From Clostridiaceae bacterium (GTDB lineage Bacteria > Bacillota > Clostridia > Lachnospirales > Lachnospiraceae), in assembly GCA_910575585.1 (NCBI GenBank), contig CAJTGF010000017.1:1-64000 (forward strand): 64,000 nt of DNA, written 5' to 3'. This document shows, piece by piece, positions 17,633 to 26,057 of the stretch. Numbering within the stretch: the stretch's first letter is position 1; each line of letters begins with the position of its first letter. The notes below the pieces were generated by a model. It did not search any database, was not told the DNA's origin, and saw only the letters and a list, made by a program, of their open reading frames with translations. Both the position numbers and the translations under genes were made by a program.

Positions 17633-17682
17633 TTGACAGTCTTTCCCTACTCTGTTAGTATAAAATAGTAACTGTTATTATT
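17633..17682 (+). promoter_or_regulatory. perR promoter with PerR-type operator
   Basis: -35 TTGACA at 17633-17638, 17-base spacer, -10 TAGTAT at 17656-17661. An operator-like palindrome AATAGTAA-CTG-TTATTATT at 17664-17682 lies just downstream of the -10. It resembles the known Firmicutes PerR box (TTATAATnATTATAA) and its counterpart upstream of the rubrerythrin gene, which suggests autoregulation. Confidence 0.7.
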
Positions 17683-17708
17683 TTTATTTAATTGAGCAGG
17701 AGGCCACC

Positions 17709-18134
17709 ATGAAAACCTTAAAATACAGCAGGCAGCGGGAAAGCATCAAAAGCTGTCTCATGGGCCGCCGGGATCACCCTACTGCAGATGACGTATATCT
17801 AACCATCCGTCAGGAATACCCCAACATCAGCCTGGGTACCGTATACCGGAACCTGAACCTTCTGGTGGAACTGGGAGAGGCACAGAAACTAAGCTTTGGC
17901 TATGGGCCGGACCGTTTTGACGCTGACTTGACACCTCACTACCATTTTATCTGCAGGCAGTGCGGCCGCGTCGCGGACCTTCCCCTAATGCCCTTTTCAG
18001 ACCTTGACTGCAAAGCCCAGCAGTGCTGCGACGGGGCCATTGACAGCCATCTCATCTATTTTTACGGCCTTTGCAAAGCCTGCGGCTCCTCCCCCGCAGA
18101 ATACGGCAGACTCCCGAAGGATGGATCTTTATAG
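17709..18134 (+). CDS. perR: Fur family regulator, PerR type
   Basis: 141 residues with a winged helix (HPTADDVYLTIRQ, then LGTVYRNLNLL), the metal-binding HYHFIC region and two CxxC pairs (CRQC and CKAC) that would hold structural zinc. The direct downstream neighbour is a peroxide-detoxifying reverse rubrerythrin, and both promoters carry a matching palindrome, so a PerR-type peroxide sensor is more likely than an iron (Fur) or zinc (Zur) regulator. The sensing Asp/His set cannot be settled by eye. Confidence 0.85.
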   Translation: MKTLKYSRQRESIKSCLMGRRDHPTADDVYLTIRQEYPNISLGTVYRNLNLLVELGEAQKLSFGYGPDRFDADLTPHYHFICRQCGRVADLPLMPFSDLDCKAQQCCDGAIDSHLIYFYGLCKACGSSPAEYGRLPKDGSL

Positions 18135-18158
18135 GGATCTGCAGATGACGGATCTGCT

Positions 18159-18193
18159 GAGTAACAGTTCAAAGGTTATCTGAACGGTTACTC
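18159..18193. other. 13-base inverted repeat between perR and rubrerythrin
   Basis: gagtaacagttca and tgaacggttactc form a 12/13 matched hairpin with a 9-base loop. It lacks a T-tract. It could be a 3' hairpin of the perR transcript or another regulator site. Confidence 0.5.
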
Positions 18194-18231
18194 TGCCGAA
18201 AAATTTGGATGAAAAGATTTTTCAATAAGTG

Positions 18232-18282
18232 TTGACAAACTGTTTTACCTGTGATAGAGTAATGTCAGTAACAATTACTATT
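18232..18282 (+). promoter_or_regulatory. rubrerythrin promoter with PerR-type operator
   Basis: -35 TTGACA (18232-18237), 17-base spacer, -10 TAGAGT (18255-18260). The operator-like sequence TCAGTAA-CAA-TTACTATT (18265-18282) sits at the same distance from the -10 as in the perR promoter and shares the AGTAA-n3-TTA-TATT core. Confidence 0.7.
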
Positions 18283-18339
18283 ATTGTTCTTTCCAACAAA
18301 AGCTTTTAACAACTATATAGAAGAAAAGGAGATATCATT

Positions 18340-18882
18340 ATGAAGAAATGGGTTTGTACAGTATGCGGTTACGTTCACGAGGGAGATACTCCGCCAGCAG
18401 AGTGTCCGCAGTGCCATGTTCCGGCTTCCAAGTTTGAGGAGCAGAAAGGCGATATGACATGGGCTGCAGAGCACGTGGTAGGCGTTGCCCAGGGCGTTTC
18501 CGAGGATATTCTGGCTGACCTTAGAGCAAACTTCGAGGGTGAGTGTACAGAGGTAGGTATGTACCTGGCTATGGCAAGAGTTGCCCACAGAGAAGGCTAT
18601 CCGGAGATCGGCCTGTACTGGGAGAAGGCTGCTTTTGAGGAGGCAGAGCACGCTGCTAAGTTCGCGGAGCTTCTGGGCGAGTGCGTAAGCCCCTCTACCA
18701 AGGAGAACCTGGAGAAGAGAGTTGCCGCGGAGAACGGCGCTACCGCAGGTAAGTTTGATCTGGCTAAGAGAGCCAAAGCTGCTAACCTGGATGCGATTCA
18801 TGACACCGTTCATGAGATGGCAAGGGATGAGGCCAGACACGGGAAGGCATTTGCTGGTTTGCTTAAGAGATACTTTGGCTAA
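18340..18882 (+). CDS. Reverse rubrerythrin (peroxide/oxygen detoxification)
   Basis: 180 residues with the domains in reverse order: an N-terminal rubredoxin-like iron centre (CTVCGY and CPQCHVP, residues 5-25) followed by a ferritin-like diiron domain with ExxH-type ligands ([19 protein letters not shown]). Clostridium homologues act as NADH-dependent peroxidases with an electron-carrier partner and are PerR-repressed (family knowledge). A PerR-like operator in the promoter and an adjacent perR support that here. It has its own terminator. Confidence 0.94.
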   Translation: MKKWVCTVCGYVHEGDTPPAECPQCHVPASKFEEQKGDMTWAAEHVVGVAQGVSEDILADLRANFEGECTEVGMYLAMARVAHREGYPEIGLYWEKAAFEEAEHAAKFAELLGECVSPSTKENLEKRVAAENGATAGKFDLAKRAKAANLDAIHDTVHEMARDEARHGKAFAGLLKRYFG

Positions 18883-18909
18883 TTGAGGATGCTGTAAGGT
18901 TGAGGATTT

Positions 18910-18946
18910 AAGGGTATGGCGGAGTGATCCGACATACCCTTATTTT
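18910..18946 (+). terminator. intrinsic terminator after rubrerythrin
   Basis: Stem aagggtatg/catacccttt-type (18910-18918 with 18933-18941), with an inner cgg/ccg pairing, then tatttt, 27 bases after the stop codon. Confidence 0.85.
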
Positions 18947-19125
18947 GAGGGTATGAAAAAAAGTCTGTAAATTGAAATCTTCTATGATAATTTAATGAGA
19001 AAGGTAGGTGGTTGTCGTAGCCACCTACCTTTACTATACGAATGTTTTTGGATTCTGTCAAGATATATTGGAAAATCTCACCAATTATGGTACACTTCTG
19101 ATAGGAAATCATCAGGAGGTGTGCC

Positions 19126-19254
19126 ATGAAGCTAAAAACAGATGATCCCTTTGTACCTGAAGATATCAGGGCAAAGATTAATGAACCGCAGTCTCTCCTG
19201 GCTCATGCTGCTGACTTATACTGTTTCATTCACGGTGTTCGGTTGTTTCGATAA
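19126..19254 (+). CDS. 42-residue remnant ORF with strong ribosome site
   Basis: An ATG preceded by aggaggt opens a frame of 42 codons (starts MKLKTDDPFVPEDIRAK). It ends in sequence that also belongs to the minus-strand remnant, so it looks like the N-terminus of a larger gene cut off near 19225. I do not recognise the family; a transposase start is possible, because mobile debris follows. Confidence 0.4.
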   Translation: MKLKTDDPFVPEDIRAKINEPQSLLAHAADLYCFIHGVRLFR

Positions 19255-19791
19255 TTCTATAAGTACGTGCCATTTTCCAAATACACCAGGAATGCTGGCA
19301 CCACATTCCATCATCCGATAATGCATACCCCGTTACAATTCCAAAATTTCCAACGGGATGCTGTTCCCTGTTTTCCTGCCAAAAAAGGCAAGCATTTTCA
19401 TGGCATTGTTTTGGCCGTCCTTTCTGCATAATGACTTCACGCCGGCCGATCCATATCTGGCCATAGGTTAAAAGATCCTCAAGGTCCTCTTCCTTATCCC
19501 GTAAGCAAACCTCCTTTCCATCAATATGTACTCTCGGAGTCTCTTTGTGCCTGATTTTGTGAGATGATTTTTTGTCAGATGTGCATAAATTTATGAGGCG
19601 TACGTGGAACGTACGTTGATTAAATTTATGTGCATATGACGGAAAATCATCCACAAAGGCAGGTGCAAGAGAGATTCCGAGAGTACATCAACGGCCAGAA
19701 GCCTGTCCCTAAGCTTAAGCATAGGCAATAAATCTTCCGCAATACCCGGTTCCCCACCAGAACTGATTGATTCTTTTCTTCCAATCAGCAT
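19226..19791 (-). pseudogene. mobile-element accessory ORF split by a GTAC-flanked palindromic element
   Basis: Two minus-strand pieces form one protein when the element between them is removed: the upstream piece ends RDRLLAVDV and the downstream piece begins HIDGKEVCLRDKEEDLEDLL. Both are in the same frame at the duplicated GTAC, so precise excision of 155 bases restores an open frame. The downstream part (IVTGYALSDDGMWCQHSW) resembles hypothetical proteins of Clostridia plasmids and conjugative elements; I know no function. The C-terminus also looks cut where it meets the 19126-19254 remnant. Confidence 0.7.
19528..19686. mobile_element. palindromic MITE-like element, copy 1
   Basis: About 151 bases between duplicated GTAC tetranucleotides (19528-19531, 19683-19686). 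Terminal inverted repeats are TCTCGGA/TCCGAGA, and the interior is a long imperfect palindrome with the central sequence cgtacgtggaacgtacg. Positions 19534-19663 match copy 2 (48124-48253) at 129 of 130 bases; the one difference is at 19636. No ORF is inside, so it would be non-autonomous. Confidence 0.85.
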
Positions 19792-19924
19792 CTATGGGAT
19801 TCCAATTTGACAGATACCCTTGTTTATCAATATCGCTGCGATTCCGTGCCGGTTTCCCCTTCATTCCCATTATTTCCATGGCTCTTCTGCTATCAATCAC
19901 TTTCCAGTCCCTCCAATTCTCCAT
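19715..19924 (-). CDS. small ORF after the primase-like gene, probably decayed
   Basis: 69 codons (starts MENWRDWKVIDSRRAMEI), overlapping the end of the primase-like frame by 32 bases. Part of its C-terminal stretch lies over a different frame that continues into the element-split ORF, so a frameshift may have separated one original gene. No family recognised. Confidence 0.35.
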   Translation of the reverse strand: MENWRDWKVIDSRRAMEIMGMKGKPARNRSDIDKQGYLSNWNPIDADWKKRINQFWWGTGYCGRFIAYA

Positions 19925-20399
19925 CGTTTTCTAATTTCTCATATGCTTCTTTTGCAGAGATTTCCGCATTTTCTTCCACCTCTTTGAGGTTTTCTCTCAG
20001 TTCTTTTTTTGTCATACTGCTCTCCTTCCTATGCCACAGACTGTATTCCCTGATGCCGTCCATGGAGATTCCCCTGTCAGCAAGGTACTGACGGCCCGGG
20101 TGGTCTGCCTTTGTCAGTTCCGTATAATAAAAATAGGCGGCCTCCTCATAAATCCGCAGAAGAAGCGGATTCTTCTGACAGGTAATCACGACATGCTTTT
20201 GCGGCTCCAATCTTTCTATGAAGTCCTTTTTATCTCCGGATATGCCGCAGGCGTAACAGAAAAATATCCCTTTCCGGTCATCCGCCATAAACGTATCCGT
20301 TCTTCCACGGCAAAACGGGCAGATTCCAAAATGCTTTTGGGATAGGTCGCAGGTTACTTTTGTATGCCGGGAAATGAGTTCACTGATTTTTTCGTACAT
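19893..20399 (-). CDS. CHC2 zinc-finger primase-like protein, short form
   Basis: 168 residues with a DnaG-type N-terminal zinc ribbon (CPFCRGR, then FFCYACGISGD, residues 27-60) and a DnaB-loading-type stretch (YYTELTKADHPGRQYLADRGIS). The catalytic TOPRIM domain is missing; the C-terminus is acidic and coiled. In mobile elements of Clostridia such zinc-finger proteins are part of replication modules. Here it stands among remnants, so it is probably a leftover of an integrated plasmid or conjugative element. Confidence 0.65.
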   Translation of the reverse strand: MYEKISELISRHTKVTCDLSQKHFGICPFCRGRTDTFMADDRKGIFFCYACGISGDKKDFIERLEPQKHVVITCQKNPLLLRIYEEAAYFYYTELTKADHPGRQYLADRGISMDGIREYSLWHRKESSMTKKELRENLKEVEENAEISAKEAYEKLENDGELEGLESD

Positions 20400-20732
20400 C
20401 GCTCCACCCTTTCTTCTCTGACTCCTTTTTCTTTCCTAAGAATTATGCTGGCTAAAGCTGATATTTAATGGTAACTGTTCAAAATAATCATTGAACTGCT
20501 ACCTTTCATATTCAATCCTGTCTGTAAAAAGTGTCTTTAGCACATTAGTTCACCCTGCCTCACATAACAATGCACCTTTGTTTCATGGCGCACTATATAA
20601 TAAACTTTTCTTGTCCATTTAGGACTGCCTCCAATTTTTTTGATTTTTGGCTTGCGACACCTTACTCATTCTACAATAGGATGCTTTTTATTAATATCCG
20701 TAACGCCTCTGCTCATTCCATTTTCTCAGCAT

Positions 20733-20945
20733 AACTGGGGGATTAGGGTTTTCTCTGATATGTCAGGTGGGACAGAGGCAATCATGGGTATCTATACCAT
20801 CGTAGAAATGGAAAAACTCTATAGGTTGAATCCATACAAATATATGAAATATGTCCTGGAGAAGCGGCCAGACTATAACTCCACTCATGAAGAATTTGAA
20901 AAGCCCGCTCTACGGTCAGACAAGGTTCAGAAGATATGTAAGTAG
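20733..20945 (+). pseudogene. C-terminal remnant of an IS66-family transposase
   Basis: The frame reads IYTIVEMEKLYRLNPYKYMKYVLE and ends VQKICK, matching the IS66_C end of TnpC proteins (compare the intact copy at 28095-29756: VYSITETAILNGLKPYHYLTYLL). The catalytic part is absent. It is clearly diverged from the intact IS66 in this window, so it comes from another element. Confidence 0.75.
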
Positions 20946-21056
20946 TCACTATTTAAATATCAATGTACGAAATGTACCAGGACTAACTGACCTGGATTTT
21001 CTATGTGTACATTTTTGAATTAAGCACTTACTACCGTAAAATGGTATTGCATAACA

Positions 21057-21101
21057 ATTGTGTATAAATATATTGACCATTGTGTAATTAGTGTGTATAA
21101 T
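21057..21101 (+). promoter_or_regulatory. hicAB promoter with repeated ATTGTGTA sites
   Basis: -35 TTGACC (21073-21078), 17-base spacer and a consensus -10 TATAAT (21096-21101). The octamer ATTGTGTA occurs at 21057-21064 and 21079-21086, bracketing the -35, with a related TGTGTA at the -10. These are candidate sites for autorepression by HicB. Confidence 0.7.
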
Positions 21102-21123
21102 ACAGTGGTAAGGAGGAACACTA

Positions 21124-21297
21124 ATGCAACAAAGAGATTTAATTAAGAAACTTGAAGATGCAGGTTTTTCTTTTGAAAGACATGGGGGAAATCATGATAT
21201 ATACAGAAGAGGCAGTGATATAGAAAAGATTCCAAGGCATAAAGAGATTAATGAAAATCTGGCAAGGATGATACTTAGAAAATGGAAATTATTATAA
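21124..21297 (+). CDS. hicA: HicA toxin (mRNA interferase)
   Basis: 57-residue protein with the double-stranded RNA-binding-like HicA fold. The catalytic His lies in FERHGGNHDIYRR (GxxH motif), followed by the conserved IPRHKEIN and the C-terminal helix. It is of normal family length. An aggagg site lies 8 bases upstream. It cleaves mRNA when free of HicB. The pair with hicB 12 bases downstream is a standard type II toxin-antitoxin unit, probably maintaining the surrounding accessory region. Confidence 0.92.
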   Translation: MQQRDLIKKLEDAGFSFERHGGNHDIYRRGSDIEKIPRHKEINENLARMILRKWKLL

Positions 21298-21309
21298 GGA
21301 GTAAATGAC

Positions 21310-21750
21310 ATGAAACAAGTTTATCCAACTTTTATATTGAATACAAACGATGGGTCTGCCCATCCTTTTTTGGTCTGTGTTCCTGATATGGAGATTTTTA
21401 CTGAAGGGGATACATTTGGAGATGCCATTGAGATGGCGAGAGACGCTATTGGATTGGCTGGAATTTCGATGGAAGAAAATAAGGAAGAACTTCCCATGCC
21501 GTCAGATCAAAAAGCTGCTATTGAAAAAGTAAAGCAAGTTACAGAAGATATTGATTTCTCTAAAGGTATTTTAACATATGTAGATGTTGATTTCTCTGAG
21601 TACAGAAAAAAAGTTGATACAAAAACTGTCAGGAGAAATGTTGCCCTTCCAAGCTGGCTTAACTATGAAGCAGAACATGCAGGAATTAATGTTTCAAGGG
21701 TGTTGCAAGAAGCATTGATGAATGTACTGAATGTAAAAAGAAATATATAG
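21310..21750 (+). CDS. hicB: HicB antitoxin
   Basis: 146 residues with an N-terminal HicB fold (FLVCVPDMEIFTEGDTFGDA), which binds and blocks HicA, and a C-terminal ribbon-helix-helix type segment (VALPSWLNYEAEHAGINVSRVLQEAL cut here into its two parts: VALPSWLNYEAE and INVSRVLQEALM) that would bind the operator. It is normal in length and coupled to hicA. Confidence 0.92.
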   Translation: MKQVYPTFILNTNDGSAHPFLVCVPDMEIFTEGDTFGDAIEMARDAIGLAGISMEENKEELPMPSDQKAAIEKVKQVTEDIDFSKGILTYVDVDFSEYRKKVDTKTVRRNVALPSWLNYEAEHAGINVSRVLQEALMNVLNVKRNI

Positions 21751-21910
21751 TATAAGAGTGATGGATTGGTTTTTTCCAGTCCATCAATTGTTGTGCAATA
21801 ATACTTGAAATCCGATTTTTTATAGGATAAAATTAAGAAGGAAACAAAACAATGAAACCATTAACTCAGGTTTGTAAAAGAATAAAGTCAATTGGACTAT
21901 ATATAATTTG

Positions 21911-22786
21911 TTATTTATTATGTTCTGTAATAATAATTTCATTTTTTTCATTCAGTTTCTTAGCCGCAACCTTTCCATTTTCCATCCACTGTCCCTTTTC
22001 ATTGACCGTATATCCGTCCGGTGTGGTTGTGGACTTATAAAGGCGGCCCTTGTAGCCGTTGAACTCTGTTTCAAAATAGTAACATTCCGCGATTCCGTCA
22101 CCATTATCATCGCTCCAGTGCCATCCGGTATACATATGCCCCAGGGTGTTGTCCGAAATAGGGTGCAGATAATAGGTATCTCCCGCTTTGTCCGTATACC
22201 AGCCAACGGTCATCACGGAATCCTTTCCGAAATGGAACCAGTCAAACAGAGGCTGTCCCTTACTTTTATCCGCGTATGGATTCTGGACATCTGCCCACTC
22301 ATCGGTATAAGGCTCGTTGGAATAAAACCAGTTCCCGACAGAATCCTGCACCCAGGTTCCGCCCTTCACTACATAAGACGGAAGTCCCGAAGCAGTTGAA
22401 TTTTTGTTTCCGCTTGGTGTGGCGGACCGGGAAGAAGAACCGCCGCCACCGCTGCTGCCTCCCCGTCCTCCTCCGCCGCCGGAGCTGGGAGCATAAGTAT
22501 TGTCAAGATACTTTACGTTTACTTTCACATTGCACTGGTCTGCCATACGCCCGTCTTCGGAAGACGCCGTGATTACCACGGTTTTCCCGGTCACATGGGG
22601 GCTCTTAGTCCATGGATGTTTGACGGCTTCTTTGATCAGGCTGGAGGCACTGCCTGTGAAACTGCTTCCATTCATGGATGTGGGCAGTACCAGGAGGATA
22701 TTGCCATCCTTGTCAACAGTCAGAACCGAACTATCCCCGGATGAGAATACAACCTTGCTCTCATCTTTTCTGGAAGAATGAATGGT
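21911..22786 (-). pseudogene. C-terminal fragment of a surface protein with BIG2 and wall-binding repeats
   Basis: The frame is open from just after a TAA at 22787-22789 and has no credible start. It begins with an Ig-like BIG2 segment (KVVFSSGDSSVLTVDKDG), then a Gly/Ser-rich linker and glucan/choline-binding-type repeats (WYTDKAGDTYYLHP, WHWSDDNGDGIAECYYF, PDGYTVNEKGQW). This is the tail of a large secreted protein whose N-terminal part is gone. The same repeat type recurs in the pseudogene at 35748-36693. Confidence 0.75.
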
Positions 22787-23144
22787 TTAGAAGCGTTTTT
22801 TAGAATTCCAAAGTGGTATGGAAATTATAAGAACAATTTTAGTGGTACTATTTGTCAAAAAATCGTTCCGGCTTTACAATACTCATGCCCCAAATCTTTC
22901 CATGGCAAGAAATAAGACAGATTATGAAATCATGCCAATGCTGGCAAGCCAATCCCATACCATAATATCTTTGTCGTTTGGGGTCAGATTCCTTCCATTT
23001 AAGATAAAAGCTCCTGCCAAAAGTACATTGAATACGACCAGGTTCTATGATAAAATCAAACCAGAAAGTTTCCGGTTTATTGAGCAGTTATTCATCATAG
23101 ATAACTGCTCATCTGCATATTTTAACAGAAAGGAGCTCTCCCCT
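22787..23144. other. no recognisable gene
   Basis: A frame in phase with the LysR gene is open through here, but it has no ribosome site and no family features. The lower GC and lack of conserved motifs suggest a non-coding leader plus junction debris from the truncated surface-protein gene. Confidence 0.5.
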
Positions 23145-24038
23145 ATGGAATTAAGAGTCCTTCAATATTTCCTCGCCGTTACCCGGGAGCAAAGCATCTC
23201 CGGTGCGGCTCTGTCCCTTCATTTATCCCAGCCTACCCTCTCCAGACAGCTGAAAGAGCTGGAGGAAGAACTGGGAAAACAGCTTTTCATCCGTGGAAGC
23301 CGACGGATCACCCTGACGGAAGAAGGCATGATCCTGCGCAAGCGGGCAGAAGAGGTCATGGACCTGATTCAGAAAGCAGAACAGGAAATATCCGTCTCTG
23401 ACAGCCACATCTTTGGGGACGTATTCATCGGCGCCGGAGAGACGGACGGAGTGCGCCTTCTGGCTCGTGCCGCCGGACAGCTTCAGAAGGATTATCCGGA
23501 TATCCGTTACCATATCTCCAGCGGCGATACCACCGATGTGCTGGAAAATCTGGATAAAGGCCTGATTGATTTCGGACTGGTCTTCGGCACGGCAGACACC
23601 TCCAAATACGATTATCTGACCTTCCCTGTAAAAGACTCCTTCGGCATCCTTATGAGAAAAGACAGCCCCCTGGCTGACAGGGACTTCATTACTCCTGGGG
23701 ATCTTATTGACAAGCCCCTGATCTTTAACCGCAATATCACGGACGGGGACCCCATCCTGCGCTGGCTGAAAAAGGATCTTTCTGAGATCCATACAGCTGC
23801 CACCTATAATCTTCTCTTCAATGCCTCCCTTATGGTAGCGGAAGGCCTTGGATATGCCTTCGCCCTGGATAAAATTATCAATGTAACAGGAGACAGCGGC
23901 CTTCTGTTTAAGCCTCTGTCCCCTGCCCTTCATGCGGAAATGAACCTGATCTGGAAAAAATACCAGTTTTTCTCCAGGCCCGCCCGGAAATTTTTAGAAA
24001 AAATCACCCTTCTGGCACAACAGCGCCCGGTTCTATAG
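23145..24038 (+). CDS. LysR family transcriptional regulator
   Basis: 297 residues from the ATG at 23145, selected because the family's N-terminus (MELRVLQYFLAV) begins exactly here and aaggag lies upstream. HTH is ISGAALSLHLSQPTLSRQL; the effector domain starts near residue 90 (GDVFIGAGETDG). It is convergent with, and overlaps by 6 bases, the MATE gene, which it may regulate; no divergent target is present. Confidence 0.92.
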   Translation: MELRVLQYFLAVTREQSISGAALSLHLSQPTLSRQLKELEEELGKQLFIRGSRRITLTEEGMILRKRAEEVMDLIQKAEQEISVSDSHIFGDVFIGAGETDGVRLLARAAGQLQKDYPDIRYHISSGDTTDVLENLDKGLIDFGLVFGTADTSKYDYLTFPVKDSFGILMRKDSPLADRDFITPGDLIDKPLIFNRNITDGDPILRWLKKDLSEIHTAATYNLLFNASLMVAEGLGYAFALDKIINVTGDSGLLFKPLSPALHAEMNLIWKKYQFFSRPARKFLEKITLLAQQRPVL

Positions 24039-25388
24039 CCCTCTGATCCGCCTCAGCCTTTTGTTCCACAAAAACACCGCCAGGGGAATTCCCGCCAGCT
24101 CCGCAGCCAAAAATCCGATCCACAGAACATCCAGGTCCCCAAAAAGCCTTAAGACCATGGCAAAGGCCAGAGGAAGAAGCGCCTGTCTGGTCATGGTGAT
24201 GACCATACTGCTGATTCCCATGGATAAGCCCTGGAGCGCCGCAGATAAAACGAGTCCGGGAATTGATAAAAACCATGACAATGCCAGAATTCGCAGCGCC
24301 GGAACCCCGATTTCCAGCATGTATTCGGAAGCGTCAAAAATCTGAAGTACCATGGCCGGAAGAAGTTCCAAAACAGTGAAGAATGCCAGATAGAACAGGA
24401 CTCCGTACACCATGGCCCATTTGACCCCGTCTGTGATCCGCTTTTTCTTCCCTGCCCCGTAGTTATATGCCACAACGGGAATCAACCCGTTATTAATCCC
24501 GTGAACCCCTACGGTACAGATGTTGGAAATGCGGGCACAGATTCCATACACCGCCACCGCCGTAGTGGAAAATCCCAGAAGAATGGAATTCATCAGAATC
24601 CCCACAAAAGAAGTCAGCACCTGCACCAGGGTGGAGGGCAGCCCTACCTTCAGAATCGTCACTACGCTGTCGATGTGGGGCCGGAGGGTAAATCCAAAAG
24701 GAATCTCCCGGTTCCATCTCCGGTTGATTCCAATTCCCGCAGCCATCCCCACAATCTGTCCGATCACTGTGGCTATGGCAGCTCCCAGAGTCTCCATTCT
24801 GGGAAATCCCAGCCATCCGAAGATCAGGATCGGATCAAGAATCAGATTGGTCACGGAAGCCGCCGACAAGGTAAACAGAAACAATCCCGAGCGGCCGCTG
24901 GCAATGACAAACCGGTCAAAAACCCACTGTCCCATCTGTCCAAAGGAAAATAGCATACACACGGTCAGATAAGCCACTCCGTATTCCTCAATGGCCTGGT
25001 TCCCGCCGGACTGCCACCGGAAATAGGTTCTCACAAACATCAGACACGTCACGGCAATAACCATCCAGGAACACAGGGCAATAAAGATTGCCGCGTCCGC
25101 CGCCTTCCTTACTTCGCCGGAATCCTTTCTTCCCAGAGCCCTGGAAATCACTGCGTTTAATCCCACCGCGTTGCCAAGGCCCAGAGCGGATACCAGAAGC
25201 TGAATGGGCGCCGCAAGGGAAAGGGCGGTCAATGCGTCCTCGGAAATCCGGGAAACAAACATGGAATCCACGAAATTGTATAAAGAATTGATAAACAGGC
25301 TGATCATCAGGGGAATCCCGGTCATCAGGATTAATCGGCTCATCTTCTGGGTTCCCATCATATTTTCTTTCTCTGCCATTTCCTTCAT
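24033..25388 (-). CDS. MATE family multidrug/Na+ antiporter
   Basis: 451 residues with about twelve transmembrane segments in two homologous halves; typical signatures are LFINSLYNFVDSMFVSR near the N-terminus and VVAYNYGAGKKKRI in the second half. It would export cationic drugs or metabolites in exchange for Na+ or H+. The ATG is preceded by aaaggag. It belongs to the same subfamily as the broken gene at 46768-48089. Confidence 0.92.
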   Translation of the reverse strand: MKEMAEKENMMGTQKMSRLILMTGIPLMISLFINSLYNFVDSMFVSRISEDALTALSLAAPIQLLVSALGLGNAVGLNAVISRALGRKDSGEVRKAADAAIFIALCSWMVIAVTCLMFVRTYFRWQSGGNQAIEEYGVAYLTVCMLFSFGQMGQWVFDRFVIASGRSGLFLFTLSAASVTNLILDPILIFGWLGFPRMETLGAAIATVIGQIVGMAAGIGINRRWNREIPFGFTLRPHIDSVVTILKVGLPSTLVQVLTSFVGILMNSILLGFSTTAVAVYGICARISNICTVGVHGINNGLIPVVAYNYGAGKKKRITDGVKWAMVYGVLFYLAFFTVLELLPAMVLQIFDASEYMLEIGVPALRILALSWFLSIPGLVLSAALQGLSMGISSMVITMTRQALLPLAFAMVLRLFGDLDVLWIGFLAAELAGIPLAVFLWNKRLRRIRGL

Positions 25389-25583
25389 TTTCGTCTCCTT
25401 TTCTTATGATTTTTTCTTTTGTATTATTATAAAATGGCAGAATACAAATAACAAATACTTATAAGTTATCACTTTCCATGCTTTTAACGTATAATATGTA
25501 TCCCCTCAAGAACCAAATCCAAGACTCTGGCACTCCAGGCTAATGGCCTGTAGAAATATACCAATGTAATTCAAAAAAGAGAT

Positions 25584-26018
25584 TCACAATATAAGATCAA
25601 CCAGCAGTCCTGCCGCCAGGGCAAGCAGCATCACAAATGCAAGATATAACGCAAAACGCCTGGCTCCCAACACAATCTTTAATGCCCCAAGGTTCGTGAT
25701 CTTTGTTGCCGGCCCCGTGATCATAAACGCCGATGCGGAATCGTCTTTCATCCCTTTCTGCGAAAAAGACGCCGCAATGGGAATGGTTCCATACATGCAC
25801 AGCGGCGAGGCGATCCCCAGCAGGCTTGCGGGAATCAGCCCCAGCACCCCCAGCTTTTTATCCCCAAGGGCAGAAAAGGCAGAATGAATCTTATTTTTTC
25901 CGAATACGGAGATTGCGGAACCAAGCACCATGCCAAGCACCCAATACCGGAAGATCTGTTCCAGCTGGACGCTGAAATAATACCATACATAGACAAATTC
26001 CCGCTTTAAAATGTCCAT
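25584..26018 (-). CDS. half-size permease of the UPF0718/DUF318 (ArsP-like) type
   Basis: 144 residues with about four hydrophobic segments and the conserved signature SPLCMYGTIPIAASF. Full members of this permease family have two such halves and about 300 residues; half-size forms also exist in Clostridia. It may be a genuine half permease that works as a dimer, or a truncated gene. Substrate unknown (ArsP exports organoarsenicals). Confidence 0.7.
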   Translation of the reverse strand: MDILKREFVYVWYYFSVQLEQIFRYWVLGMVLGSAISVFGKNKIHSAFSALGDKKLGVLGLIPASLLGIASPLCMYGTIPIAASFSQKGMKDDSASAFMITGPATKITNLGALKIVLGARRFALYLAFVMLLALAAGLLVDLIL

Positions 26019-26057
26019 CTTAGAATCCCCCCTCTCTTTTCTGGCAGCACAAAAAAA

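Noticed and set aside
25088-25464. Plus-strand frames opposite the start of the MATE gene
   Set aside because: Shadows without start signals; the MATE protein is complete.
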